Shown here: positions 8,756-17,776 of the stretch, one piece after another
Layout: every line of letters begins with the position of its first letter
How positions within the stretch are numbered: the stretch's first letter is position 1
Assembly: GCA_963754955.1 (NCBI GenBank)
Contig: CAVWHY010000012.1
Span: forward strand, 558,001-622,000
Length of the DNA: 64,000 nt
Direction of reading: 5' to 3'
Source: CAVQJU01 sp963754955
Lineage (GTDB): Bacteria > Acidobacteriota > Vicinamibacteria > Vicinamibacterales > CAVVIG01
Position numbers and translations under genes: made by a program
Notes under the pieces: model-generated
Seen by the model: only the letters and a program-made list of their open reading frames with translations
The model's database searches: none
Told to the model about the DNA's origin: nothing

Positions 8756-10150
8756 ATGCGCGCGGCCGCCTTCGCGATCGCGCTGTGGCTGTCGGCCAGC
8801 AGCGTCTTCGCGCAGACGCTGGTGAAGCCGCCGAAAAACAAATACACGCCAAAGCAGGACGTGGAGCTCGGGCGCGAAGCCGCCGCGGAAATACGCAAGG
8901 AATACCCCATCATCAAGGACGAACGTATCTCCCGCTATCTGGGCAAACTCGGGGACCGGCTCGTCGCGGCGGCGCCGGCCGAGCTGAAGGAACCGGTCTA
9001 CGAATACTCGTTTACACCGGTGAATCTCAAGGAGATCAACGCGTTCGCCCTGCCGGGCGGTCCCATGTTCGTGCACCGCGGCATGTTCGACGCTGCGGCC
9101 TCGGAGGGCGAGGTCGTCGGCGTCATGGCCCACGAGTTGTCGCACGTCCTGCTGCGGCACGGCACAGCCAACGCGACCAAGGCGCAGAACCCTTGGCTGC
9201 AGCTGGGACAGATCGCCGGCATCGTCGGCGGCGCCGTGGTCGGAGGCGCAGCCGGATCGGCCATCGCGCAGGGCAGCCAGTTCGGACTGGGCACCGTCCT
9301 GCTGCGATACAGCCGCGACTTCGAGAAACAGGCGGACCTGCTGGGCTCGCAGATCATGGCGCGCGCCGGCTACGATCCGCGCGCGCTCGCGCACATGTTC
9401 GAGACGATCGAGCGTGAAGCAAAGGGCGGAGACGGCCCGCAGTGGCTGAACAGCCACCCCAATCCGGGCAACCGCACGGAATACATCACCCGGGAAGCGG
9501 GACTGGTGACGATCGCCAGCCCGGCTGATACGAGCGAATTCCAGCCGATGAAGACCGCCTTCGCCGGGCTGCCGGCCGCGAAATCGACGAGCGATCTGGC
9601 CAAGGCGAAAAGCACCTCCGGTGGCGAATCCGTTCAGGCAGTCGGAACGCCGGGACAGCCCGTACCGCCGCCGTCGTCGCAGTATCGCGAGGTGCGCGGG
9701 GGGAACGTCTTCCGGGCGTCAGTGCCCTCCAACTGGACCACGCTGTCATCGAACAGCGCGGTCAAAGTCGTCCCGGAAAACGGGTACGGCCCGTACAAGG
9801 GCGAGACGGTGTTCAGCCACGGCGTCGAGTTCGGCGTGGCGAAGACCGCGTCCCGCGATCTGCAGGACGCGACGGACGCCTGGCTGAAAGCCGTCACGCA
9901 GAACAACCCCGGATTGCGTGTCGCCGGCACGCAGAGAACGACGCGCATTTCCGGGCGTTCGGCGCTCAGCACGCCACTCGTCAATCCTTCCCCGCTCGGC
10001 GGCGAGGAGCAGATCAGCGTTTACACGGCGTTCCTGGCGGACGGGACGCTGTTCTACTACATGACCGTCGCGCAGGAGAACGACGCTGACGCGTTTCGCA
10101 ACGCATTCCAGCACGTGGCCGATTCGATCCGCCTCGCGGACGTGCGCTGA
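8756..10150 (+). CDS. M48-family zinc metalloprotease, exported (BepA/YfgC-like core)
   Basis: 464 residues from ATG 8756, where a signal peptide begins (cut after SSVFAQ). The zinc site HELSH with the third ligand in the RYSRDFEKQADLLG helix defines M48. SHPNPGNRTEYI follows, as in BepA-type periplasmic proteases. Unlike BepA it has no TPR tail. Instead, residues beyond about 310 form an extra domain (REVRGGNVFRASVPSNW) resembling the secreted PsbP-like/DUF1795 fold. Likely role: periplasmic quality control of outer-membrane proteins. Confidence 0.87.
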   Translation: MRAAAFAIALWLSASSVFAQTLVKPPKNKYTPKQDVELGREAAAEIRKEYPIIKDERISRYLGKLGDRLVAAAPAELKEPVYEYSFTPVNLKEINAFALPGGPMFVHRGMFDAAASEGEVVGVMAHELSHVLLRHGTANATKAQNPWLQLGQIAGIVGGAVVGGAAGSAIAQGSQFGLGTVLLRYSRDFEKQADLLGSQIMARAGYDPRALAHMFETIEREAKGGDGPQWLNSHPNPGNRTEYITREAGLVTIASPADTSEFQPMKTAFAGLPAAKSTSDLAKAKSTSGGESVQAVGTPGQPVPPPSSQYREVRGGNVFRASVPSNWTTLSSNSAVKVVPENGYGPYKGETVFSHGVEFGVAKTASRDLQDATDAWLKAVTQNNPGLRVAGTQRTTRISGRSALSTPLVNPSPLGGEEQISVYTAFLADGTLFYYMTVAQENDADAFRNAFQHVADSIRLADVR

Positions 10151-10195
10151 TCCGGTCGCAGCGCGACGCCGCCACACCATCGAGATCGGCCCGCG

Positions 10196-11029
10196 CTATC
10201 TCTTCGTGATCACCACTTCAAGGTATTCGGCGGGGATGACCGCCGTCGAGTCGCCGCTGGTGTTGAAGTCGCGGATCAGCGCGTGCAGGTCGTCGGTGAG
10301 CTGCTGCTGCTTCTCCGGCGGCAGGCCCGCGAACGCCTTGTGCACGGGACCGTACCAGGTGCGGAACACGTCGATCCAGTGTTGCGCCGACTTGTAACGG
10401 AAGACGAAGTCGCGGCTCGTGGTGTGGATGTCCGACGCCGACTGGCGAAACAGCTGGTCGAGGTAGTCCTCCACGCCCCAGCGCGACGGCGGCGTCAGCG
10501 CCGGGGGCGGCGGCACGTGCCGCCCGATGACGCCGAACAGCTTGCCGATAAACCCGCGCGGCGTCCAGTTCGCCAGCCCGATCTTCCCGCCAGAGCGGCA
10601 GACGCGTAGCAACTCGCCGGCCGAGCGTGCATGGTTGGGGGTGAACATTACGCCGAACGACGACAGCACGACGTCGAAGGAGGCGTCCGGAAACGGCAAG
10701 GCTTCGGCATCGGCTTCCTGAAACCGCATCGGCAGGCGCTCCGCCTCGGCGCGCCTGCGTCCGTCCTCGAGCAGCGCGGGCACGTAATCGGTCGATGTCA
10801 CGTCGCACCACCGGCGGGCGGCAGCCAGCGAGCAGTTGCCGTTGCCGGCCGCCACGTCCAGCACCGTGGACCCGGCGCGCAGGTCGACCGCCTCACAGAG
10901 CGACTCGCCGACAATCTGCAGCGTGGTGCCGATGATGCCGAAGTCGCCGGAGGACCACGTGGCGTTCTGCCGCGCCTTGATCGCATCCAGCTCGGCGTTT
11001 GTGGAGGTCGTGCTTTCAGTGCCGTTCAT
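10196..11029 (-). CDS. Class I SAM-dependent methyltransferase (UbiE-like)
   Basis: 277 residues, ATG 11029 preceded by AAGGAG at 7 nt. Motif I VLDVAAGNGNCSLAAA, motif II acid in VTSTDYVPALL, motif III/IV ADAEALPFPDASFDVVLSSF, and motif VI GGKIGLANWTP are all in order. The family methylates small molecules such as quinones, lipids or arsenite; nothing here selects one. No cysteine pattern typical of ArsM is visible. Divergent from the AraC regulator with 168 bp between them. Confidence 0.82.
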   Translation of the reverse strand: MNGTESTTSTNAELDAIKARQNATWSSGDFGIIGTTLQIVGESLCEAVDLRAGSTVLDVAAGNGNCSLAAARRWCDVTSTDYVPALLEDGRRRAEAERLPMRFQEADAEALPFPDASFDVVLSSFGVMFTPNHARSAGELLRVCRSGGKIGLANWTPRGFIGKLFGVIGRHVPPPPALTPPSRWGVEDYLDQLFRQSASDIHTTSRDFVFRYKSAQHWIDVFRTWYGPVHKAFAGLPPEKQQQLTDDLHALIRDFNTSGDSTAVIPAEYLEVVITKR

Positions 11030-11197
11030 GATCAGTCTCCTTGTAGAATCGAAACGTTCCTTATCACGCGTGCGAGTCTAGCGGGGACGCCCGGCCGCCC
11101 GAATGACCGGCCGTCCGCCTGACCTTGCCGATCGTCCGGATTGCGCGTGCCGGCGATGGAGCGATCGCGTGCTGTGGCGACTGTTCACGGGGTTTCT

Positions 11198-12178
11198 ATG
11201 GATGCGTTGTCCGATGTGCTGCGCGCGGTTCGTCTCACGGGCGCCATCTTCTTCGACGTGCACGCGTCGGACCCGTGGGTCGCCGAGACGCCGGGGGGGC
11301 CGTCGATCGTCGGCCGCATGTTCCCCGGCGCCGAGCACCTCGTGTCCTACCACGTGATGACACACGGCAGCTGCTGGGCGACGGTCCACGGGGGCACTCC
11401 CATCCGCCTCACCGCCGGCGACATCGTCGTCTTCCCGCAGGGCGACGGGCACGCGATGTCGAGCGCGCCCGGCATGCGCAAGGCGCCGGACGTGGCGATG
11501 TACCGGCCGCCGACCGACGGACAACTGCCCTTCACGATCTCCGTGGGCGACAGCACCGAGGAATCGGCGCGCTTCGTCTGCGGATTCCTGGGGTGCGACG
11601 CGCGCCCCTTCAACCCGCTACTGGCGGCGCTGCCCAACGTCATTCGCGTCAGCGACGGCGCCGGCGGGGCCATCGACGCGTTCGTCCAGTTCGCCGTCGC
11701 CGAATCGAAACAGCCGCGGCTCGGCGGCGAATGCGTGCTCGGGCGTCTCAGCGAGCTGATGTTCGTGGATGTCGTCCGCCGCTACCTCGAGACGCTGCCC
11801 GCGGATCAAACGGGCTGGCTCGCGGGCCTTCGCGAACCGTTTGTCGGACGCGCGCTGACGGCGCTGCACGGCAGTCCGGCCCACCAGTGGACGCTCGAGG
11901 CGCTCGCGCGCGAAGTGGGGCTCTCCCGGTCGGCGCTGGCCGAGCGGTTCACGCAGTTCGTCGGGCATCCGCCGATGCAGTACCTGGCGAACTGGCGCAT
12001 GCAGCTGGCGGCAAACTACCTCCAGAGCGGCACCGGCAACGTCACGCAGATCGCCGAGCGTGTCGGCTACGAGTCGGAGGCCGCGTTCAGCCGCGCGTTC
12101 AAGAAAACGGTGGGCGTGCCGCCGAGCCAGTGGCGCAAGCGCGGTGGCGCCGAGCGCCAGGCGTCGTCCTCGCTTTAG
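11198..12178 (+). CDS. AraC-family regulator with cupin sensor domain
   Basis: 326 residues from ATG 11198; an in-frame ATG at 11141 adds 19 residues unlike the family. The N-terminal cupin-6/AraC-binding domain includes MTHGSCWATVHGGTPIRLTAGDIVVFPQGDGH-type strands with histidines. The C-terminal 100 residues hold the two helix-turn-helix motifs (LEALAREVGLSRSALAERF; VTQIAERVGYESEAAFSRAFK). Homologues often control a neighbouring methyltransferase, oxidoreductase or hydrolase gene; here the divergent methyltransferase is the natural candidate target. Its TAG stop is followed at once by the inverted heptad array. Confidence 0.88.
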   Translation: MDALSDVLRAVRLTGAIFFDVHASDPWVAETPGGPSIVGRMFPGAEHLVSYHVMTHGSCWATVHGGTPIRLTAGDIVVFPQGDGHAMSSAPGMRKAPDVAMYRPPTDGQLPFTISVGDSTEESARFVCGFLGCDARPFNPLLAALPNVIRVSDGAGGAIDAFVQFAVAESKQPRLGGECVLGRLSELMFVDVVRRYLETLPADQTGWLAGLREPFVGRALTALHGSPAHQWTLEALAREVGLSRSALAERFTQFVGHPPMQYLANWRMQLAANYLQSGTGNVTQIAERVGYESEAAFSRAFKKTVGVPPSQWRKRGGAERQASSSL

Positions 12179-12183
12179 TGCCT

Positions 12184-12316
12184 GGTTCCCGGTCCCTTGT
12201 TCTTGGTCCGTCCTTCGTCCGGGGTCCTTGGTCCCGCCCAGGCCGCGCAGGCATGCGGACCATGTGGACCATGGACCTGGGACGGACCAAGAACCAAGGC
12301 CAACGGACCTGGGACG
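12184..12316. repeat. Inverted heptad array (GGTYCCN word) between convergent genes
   Basis: The left arm reads in 7-bp steps: GGTTCCC, GGTCCCT, TGTTCTT, GGTCCGT, CCTTCGT, CCGGGGT, CCTTGGT. The right arm carries the complementary words (GGACCAT, GACCAAG, AACCAAG, GACCTGG), so the whole unit can fold into a long imperfect hairpin around 12240. It fills the gap between the AraC stop (12178) and the methylase stop (12318) almost exactly. It could serve as a bidirectional terminator, although no T-run is present. Confidence 0.75.
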
Positions 12317-12317
12317 C

Positions 12318-13137
12318 TTAGAGGTTGCGCGTGGCGATGATTTCGCGCGCCGGCGTGCGATCGCCGGTGCGGCTGATGCGCCTCGGCCCGTTCAGAAATC
12401 TCACCTCGAACCCGAGCATCCGGTACAGCGTCCCGACGCGCTCGGTGGCCTGATTCACCAGCACAACAGGCCCAGGATGGGCCGCGAGCCAGCCGGCGGT
12501 TCGCTCCTGATCGGCCCACGTGAAACGATCCTTGGCGTAGTGCGTGAACTCCACGTCGTAGGGCGGATCGGCGTAGATGAAATCACCGGGCTCGAGCGGC
12601 ACCGATTCCATGTCGCCGGCAGTGAACGTCCAGCCGGCGAGGACCGCGCGGTACGGAGTGAAGTCGCGCGTGTAGGCGATCCGCGCGTACTGGCCGAACG
12701 GCACGTTGAACTCGCCGGATCGGTTGAACCGGCAGAGGCCGTTGTAGCCGGTCCGATTAAGGTAGTAGAAGAGCGCGCCTGCTTCGCGCTCCGCACCATG
12801 ACCGGCCGCCAGCATCGCGTTGAACCGGTCGCGATGCCGCGTAGAACAGCTTCTCGTCGTTCTCCATGGGGAGATCGATGCGGAGGCCGTCCTGAAGCCA
12901 GCGGTAGAAGTTGATGACGTGCGGGTTGGCGTCGTTCAGGAGCGCGCGCGCGGGCATCAGGCCGAGCGTCACCGCGAGGCCGCCGCAAAACGGCTCGACG
13001 AGCCGCCGGCGCGCGTGCGGCGCCCAGAGGGGTTGAAGGTACGGCACCTGCCATCGCTTGCCGCCCGCCCACTTGAGGGGCGGGCGAAGCGTCGCGGGCC
13101 GTTCTGCCGTCCACGCGCGTTCGGGGTGGCTGAACGG
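12318..13137 (-). CDS. Dam-type D12-class adenine-N6 DNA methyltransferase (frameshifted, start unclear)
   Basis: The conserved N-terminal motif RPPLKWAGGK begins near 13086, followed by LVEPFCGGLAVTLGL (SAM-binding FxG type), LLNDANPHVINFYRWL, and the catalytic DPPY (FIYADPPYDVEFTHY, around 12580). These are the alpha-group order of Dam and D12 methylases, which modify GATC or similar sites. One extra base near 12838 breaks the frame inside FYAHRDRFNAML. No ATG, GTG or TTG lies upstream of RPPLKWAGGK in frame before a stop near 13193, so the start is missing or also frameshifted; the end coordinate given is the end of the upstream gene. No restriction partner is adjacent, so an orphan methylase is likely. 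Confidence 0.8.
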
Positions 13138-13139
13138 GG

Positions 13140-13700
13140 TTACTTCTTGGGTGTGTCGAAGCCGACGAGCAGCGCCTCGGTCCAGGTGATGTCAACCTTG
13201 TCACCGACCTTCACCTTCGACAGCGCGTCCTTGTCCTGCACCTTCGAGCTGTACGCCCAGCCGTTGGGTCCCTTGAACGAGATCGACGGCACTTTCATGT
13301 CAATCGCCGTGATCTCGGCGGTGATCGTCCGCTGCTTGGACGCGGTCGCGCCGGGCTTGCTCGAATCGCTCTTCGTCACGGCCGCCGCGGCACTGTCCCT
13401 GGGCTTCTCGCCCGGCCTCTGCACGTTCAGCACGACGTTCTCGTAGTACGTCGCGGTGAGCTTGTCGCCCACCTTGATCGAGTCGAACCGCGTCACGTTC
13501 GCGGGGACATCGATCGTGACGTAATTGCCCTTGGGACCTTTCAGGGTCACGGTGCGGTTGCCGTGATCGATCGCCTCGACGGTGGCCGTCATCGTGGACT
13601 GTTCGCCGGTGACCGTTTTTGTTTGCGCAGACAGCGGTGCCAGCGTACCGGCAACCATTGCGGCCGCAGCGGCCAGCGCCGCAATCGTCTTCATATTCAT
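13140..13700 (-). CDS. Exported two-repeat beta-strand protein, function unknown
   Basis: 186 residues from ATG 13700, with a signal peptide (AAAAAMVAGTLAPLSAQ). The mature protein has two similar roughly 60-residue units: TATVEAIDHGNRTVTLKGPKG with VGDKLTATYYENVVL, and TAEITAIDMKVPSISFKGPNG with VGDKVDITWTEALLV. Each looks like a small OB/SH3-like barrel. This pattern occurs in many secreted acidobacterial and proteobacterial proteins without known function. A lysine/serine-rich linker joins the units. Confidence 0.7.
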   Translation of the reverse strand: MNMKTIAALAAAAAMVAGTLAPLSAQTKTVTGEQSTMTATVEAIDHGNRTVTLKGPKGNYVTIDVPANVTRFDSIKVGDKLTATYYENVVLNVQRPGEKPRDSAAAAVTKSDSSKPGATASKQRTITAEITAIDMKVPSISFKGPNGWAYSSKVQDKDALSKVKVGDKVDITWTEALLVGFDTPKK

Positions 13701-13826
13701 ACTCACCTCCAGAGCGCCGTTGAATGGTTGAGCGGCCCGTTCGGAATGCCGGTCAACGGGCGCCAGTGTAGCAGGGCCCGACGGTGGCCGCCACCCGACG
13801 GAGACCAGTTCCGTTATATTCGAGCG

Positions 13827-15144
13827 ATGCACGTCGACGCGCCTCCGGAGATCATCGAGGTCGCAGGGCGAGACGTCCCCGTCTCGAACCCGGACAAAGT
13901 GCTCTTTCCGGGCGCCGGGTTTACCAAACGCGATCTGGCGCGGTACTACGTCGCGGTGTCCGACGGCGCGCTGCGCGCCGCCGGCGGCCGGCCGAACGTG
14001 CTGGTGCGCTATCCGAACGGCATCAACGGCGAATTCTTTTTCCAGAAGCGCGCGCCCCGGTCGCGACCGTCGTGGATCGACGTGGCGACGCTGCAGTTTC
14101 CGTCCGGCCGAAGCGCCGAGGAAGTCGTCCCGCGCGACGCGGCCGCGCTCGTCTGGATGGCCAGCCTCGCGTGCCTCGAGCTGCACCCGCACCCGGTGCG
14201 CGCCGACGATCTCGACCATCCCGACGAGCTGCGCGTGGATCTGGACCCGGTGCCTGGCGTCGAGTGGCCGCAGATCCGCGCGGTCGCCGCGGTCGTCCGC
14301 GCGACGCTGGACGACTTCGGTCTGGTCGGCTGGCCGAAAACGTCGGGCTCGCGCGGCATGCACATCTACGTGCGCATCGAGCGGCGGTGGACGTTCGACG
14401 AGGTGCGCGAGGCCGCGCTCGCGTTCGCGCGCGAAGTCGAGCGGCGCGCGCCGGCGTTGGCCACCAGCAAGTGGTGGAAGGAAGAGCGCCACGGCGTGTT
14501 CCTCGACTACAACCAGAACGCGAAAGATCGGACCATTGCGGCCGCGTACTCGGTCCGCCCCACCGCAGACGCGCGCGTGTCGGCGCCGCTCGCCTGGGAT
14601 GAGATCGACGCGTGCGAGCCCGCCGACTTCACGCTGCGAACGATGCCGTCGCGGTTCAAGGAGGTCGGCGATCGCCACGCGGGCATCGACGAACACGCGT
14701 GTTCGCTCGAATCGCTCCTCGAGTTGGCGAAACGGCAGCTGGCGGAGGGACAGGGCGACGCGCCGTGGCCTCCGCACTACCGGAAGCAGGCCGGCGAGGC
14801 GCCGCGGGTCGCGCCGTCGAAACGCCGCACGCCCGCCCATCCCCTTCTCGAAATCGGGCGCGCGCGCAGCAAGGCCGACGCCCTTGCCGGATTCGATCGG
14901 TGGAAGGCCCGCCACCCCGACGCCGCCGGGCATCTGTCGCCTTCCGACGTGCTCGTCGACGCCATGCGCGGACGGTTCCGGACGTGGACGCGCGTCCGCG
15001 TCAACCTGCAGCACGTCCCTGTGGAGCATGAGGCCGCCGCAGGAGGCGCTCGATCCGGACGAGCGCATGGAAGACGAGTGGAAAGGCGTCAGCGGCGGCG
15101 AGCCGCCGCACCGAAGACGTCCTCGAGCTCGTAAGGAGCCGTGA
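13827..15144 (+). CDS. LigD-type polymerase/primase domain protein (PolDom), frameshift near the end
   Basis: Stand-alone AEP-superfamily polymerase from ATG 13827. Features: VSNPDKVLFPGAGFTKRDLA, NGINGEFFFQKRAP, the catalytic acids in ELRVDLDPVPG, the phosphate and nucleotide contacts around KTSGSRGMHIYVRI, and VFLDYNQNAKDRTIAAAYS, all in LigD-Pol order. In the NHEJ and gap-repair pathways PolDom adds ribonucleotides at breaks. It carries its own C-terminal extension but no nuclease or ligase domain. One extra base near 15020 shifts the frame; the restored end (SMRPPQEALDPDE) closes at TGA 15144. That end overlaps the convergent ligase by 56 bp. Confidence 0.87.
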
Positions 15145-16174
15145 CCTCGAGCTGGTCGTAGCCGCAGTCGGCCGGCGGCTTGTCGGGGCGCCAGCGCTGG
15201 AAGATCGCGGCATGCCGGAACCGATCGCCCTGCATGTGGTCGTACTTCACTTCGCAGACGCGCTCGACGCGCAGCGGCTCCCAGGACAGGTCCTTTCCGG
15301 CGCTCCACCGGCTCTGGCCGCCGGGCATGCGGGTGCCGGACTCTGCGCCTGCTTCCGCCCATTCGCGCCAGGGGTGGTGCTCGAGGGCGCGGCTGCGCAG
15401 CGGCTCGAGCTCCGACGCCAGCTGCCGGCGCGCAGCCATCGTGAAAGACGAGGTCACGCCCACGTGGTGCAGCCGGCGCTGGGCGTCATACAGCCCCAGC
15501 AGGAGCGAACCCACGAGCTGATCTCGCCCCGCCTTGTGCCAGCGAAACCCGGCGACGACGCAGTCGGCGGTGCGCGTGTGCTTGATTTTGATCATCGCGC
15601 GCTTGCCCGGCTGATAGACGCCGTCCGCAGGTTTCGCAATCACGCCGTCGAGCCCGGCGCCCTCGAACCGCGACAGCCATTCGCCGGCCTGCCGGGCGTT
15701 GCGCGTGGCGGGCGTGAGGTGAAGAGGCGGCGCGGCGCCGGCGAGCAGCTGTTCGAGCCGCACACGCCGATCGCGCTGTGGCATGCCGCGCAGATCCTCG
15801 CCGCCCTCCGCCAGGATATCGAAGGCGACAAACGCTGCCGGCGTCTGCGCGGCCAGTTTGGCGATCCTCGAGGCCGCCGGATGGAGCCGCATCTGCAGGG
15901 CATCGAAATCGAGCCCCCGGGATGTCGCGATCACGATCTCGCCATCGACCACGCAGCCGTCGGGGAGGCGCTCGAGAAGGATGGCGTGGAGCTCGGGAAA
16001 ATATCGATCGAGCGGCCGCAGATCCCGGCTTTGAATGAAGACGTCGCCGCGGCCCCGGAACACGATGGCGCGGAAGCCGTCCCACTTCGGCTCGTAGAGG
16101 AAATCACCCGCCGGCACATCGGCCACGAGCTTGGCGAGCATCGGCTCGACGGGCGGATCGATGGGGAACGCCAC
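15089..16174 (-). CDS. ATP-dependent DNA ligase (LigC / LigD ligase-domain type)
   Basis: About 361 residues from GTG 16174 (a TTG at 16180 is also possible). Nucleotidyltransferase motif I is EPKWDGFRA with the adenylated lysine, motif III VVDGEIVI, motif IIIa FVAFDILAEGG, motif IV GLDGVIAKPADG, motif V MIKIKH. An OB-fold domain follows with CEVKYDHMQGDRFRHAAIFQRW (motif VI region). It matches the mycobacterial LigC and LigD ligase class rather than replicative NAD ligase. It converges on PolDom and is divergent from the exonuclease, so the three form one repair locus. No Ku gene is in the window. Confidence 0.88.
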   Translation of the reverse strand: MAFPIDPPVEPMLAKLVADVPAGDFLYEPKWDGFRAIVFRGRGDVFIQSRDLRPLDRYFPELHAILLERLPDGCVVDGEIVIATSRGLDFDALQMRLHPAASRIAKLAAQTPAAFVAFDILAEGGEDLRGMPQRDRRVRLEQLLAGAAPPLHLTPATRNARQAGEWLSRFEGAGLDGVIAKPADGVYQPGKRAMIKIKHTRTADCVVAGFRWHKAGRDQLVGSLLLGLYDAQRRLHHVGVTSSFTMAARRQLASELEPLRSRALEHHPWREWAEAGAESGTRMPGGQSRWSAGKDLSWEPLRVERVCEVKYDHMQGDRFRHAAIFQRWRPDKPPADCGYDQLEVTAPYELEDVFGAAARRR

Positions 16175-16182
16175 ACACAATG

Positions 16183-16256
16183 ATCAATGAAGAATGCGGA
16201 ATGGACAACGACGAATCGTGCTTGATTGTTCAGCCTGCATTCTGCATTCTGCATTC
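16183..16256. repeat. Heptad array TGCATTC with inverted counterpart
   Basis: Three perfect copies of TGCATTC occupy 16236-16256. The left part (from about 16190, AGAATGCGGAATGG) carries the complementary word in degenerate form. The block is AT-richer than its surroundings and fills the 88-bp gap between the divergent ligase and exonuclease, where promoters would be expected. Confidence 0.65.
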
Positions 16257-16261
16257 CTTCT

Positions 16262-17113
16262 ATGGACGTTCACCTCATCGACGGAACCTACGAGCTGTTC
16301 CGCCACTACTACGCGGTCCCGTCCGCGCGCGATGCGGATGGCCGCGAGGTCGGCGCCGTGCGCGGCGTGCTCGCCTCCGTGCTCGCCATGATCAACGGCG
16401 GCGCGACGCACCTGGGCGTCGCAACCGATCACATCATCGAGTCGTTCCGGAACCGGCTGTGGCCCGGGTACAAGACGGGCGAGGGCATCGAACCGGCGCT
16501 CTGGGCCCAGTTTCCCCTGCTCGAGGAAGCGCTGACCGCGCTTGGCGTGGCCGTATGGCCGATGGTCGAGTTCGAGGCAGACGACGCGCTCGCGTCGGCC
16601 AGCGCGATCGCGGAGCGTGACCGCGAGGTGGACCGCGTGCTTATCTGCACGCCGGACAAGGACCTGGCGCAATGCGTGCGGGGGACCCGGGTGGTGCAGC
16701 TGATCCGCAGGACGAGAACCATCAGAGACGAGGCCGGGGTGATCGCCAAGTTCGGTGTGCGCCCGGAATCGATACCCGACTACCTGGCGCTCGTCGGCGA
16801 TGCCGCCGATGGATATCCGGGCCTGCCGGGCTGGGGCGCCAAGTCCGCGGCGGCGGTCCTCGGCAAGTATCTCCATCTCGAAGCGATTCCGGCAGAGGGC
16901 AGCACGTGGGGCGTGAACGCGGCGAACGCCGGCGCGCTTGCGCGGACGCTGGCTCGAGAACGCGATTCCGCGATGCTGTTCCGCGACCTTGCGACGCTGC
17001 GCACCGATATCGACCTGTTCGAGTCGATCGAGGACTTGCGGTGGAAGGGTCCCGGTCCGGCCTTCGCGGCAATCGGCGCCCGGCTCGATGCCGCCGCCCC
17101 GAGCCGCGTGTAG
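16262..17113 (+). CDS. 5'-3' exonuclease (PolA exonuclease-domain / FEN type), stand-alone
   Basis: 283 residues from ATG 16262. PIN-like acid cluster: HLIDGTYELFRHYYA at the N-terminus, WPMVEFEADDALASAS for the two central aspartates, LICTPDKDLAQC, then YLALVGDAADGYPGLPGWG, the helix-hairpin-helix DNA contact with its Asp. This is the flap/5' exonuclease of DNA polymerase I without the polymerase. Next to PolDom and LigC it would supply flap or RNA removal in gap repair. It ends in GTG TAG, and that TAG is the foot of the REP pair. Confidence 0.87.
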   Translation: MDVHLIDGTYELFRHYYAVPSARDADGREVGAVRGVLASVLAMINGGATHLGVATDHIIESFRNRLWPGYKTGEGIEPALWAQFPLLEEALTALGVAVWPMVEFEADDALASASAIAERDREVDRVLICTPDKDLAQCVRGTRVVQLIRRTRTIRDEAGVIAKFGVRPESIPDYLALVGDAADGYPGLPGWGAKSAAAVLGKYLHLEAIPAEGSTWGVNAANAGALARTLARERDSAMLFRDLATLRTDIDLFESIEDLRWKGPGPAFAAIGARLDAAAPSRV

Positions 17114-17161
17114 TGCAGACCGTCAGGCCTGCCTGGCACGGCGGACCTGAAGGTCCGCTAC
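17110..17161. repeat. REP-like inverted hairpin pair with GTAG/CTAC feet (REPIN-like)
   Basis: Left unit: GTAG foot, then GCAGACCGTCAGGCCTGC. Right unit on the other strand: GTAG foot, then CGGACCTTCAGGTCCG. The two hairpins face each other, and the TAG of each foot is the stop codon of the flanking convergent gene (exonuclease and folate cyclo-ligase). The arrangement matches BIME/REPIN elements moved by RAYT (TnpA-REP) transposases, which read a GTAG 5' of the hairpin; no such transposase is in the window. Confidence 0.8.
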
Positions 17162-17739
17162 TTCACGAATGAAATCGGACCGGACGGGGTGAGCACCCAG
17201 TCGAGGCGCTCATCGTAGTCGGTGTGCGGCACCGCGTCGATACGCTGTTCGTCGAACGCCACACCAACGGCCACCACGCGCTTCCGCGTCCGCAACCCCG
17301 CGAGCGTGCGGTCGTAGAACCCCCCGCCGTAACCCAGACGATACCCGCGCGTGTCGAAGGCGAGCAGCGGAACAAGCAGGACGTCGGGATCGACCGCCGG
17401 CGACGATGGCAGCGGCTCCTGAATGCCCCAGACCCCTGCAGTCAGCGTGTCCCCCGGCTTCCATGCGCGAAACACCAGAGGAAGGCCCTTGCCCTGCATG
17501 ACCGGCAGGCACGCGGGATGGCCCTCAGCTATCAAGTTGTTCAATAGCGGAAGCGGATCAATCTCGTCGCCGATGGCGTTGAACCCCGACACCATGGCAC
17601 CGCCGGGCGCGCCGGTGAACGCCAGTCCAATCTCCGCAAGCCTGCGGGCGGCCGCAGATCCGGAGCGCGCGAACGCGGTCGCGCGATCCTGTCTCACCGC
17701 GGCGCGGATCCGCTGCTTGGCCTCGCGTGGGGACTCCAA
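17158..17739 (-). CDS. 5-formyltetrahydrofolate cyclo-ligase
   Basis: 193 residues with a TTG start at 17739. The characteristic LVPLLAFDTRGYRLGYGGGFYDR (ATP and substrate loop) and the C-terminal VAFDEQRIDAVPHTDYDERLDWVLT are both present. The enzyme converts 5-formyl-THF to 5,10-methenyl-THF with ATP, salvaging an inhibitory folate. The family is usually about 190 residues, so it is complete. Its stop TAG is the foot of the REP pair. Confidence 0.9.
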   Translation of the reverse strand: MESPREAKQRIRAAVRQDRATAFARSGSAAARRLAEIGLAFTGAPGGAMVSGFNAIGDEIDPLPLLNNLIAEGHPACLPVMQGKGLPLVFRAWKPGDTLTAGVWGIQEPLPSSPAVDPDVLLVPLLAFDTRGYRLGYGGGFYDRTLAGLRTRKRVVAVGVAFDEQRIDAVPHTDYDERLDWVLTPSGPISFVK

Positions 17740-17776
17740 TCCCGCTATTGTCGCATCACAAGAGGACGTCAGCCGC

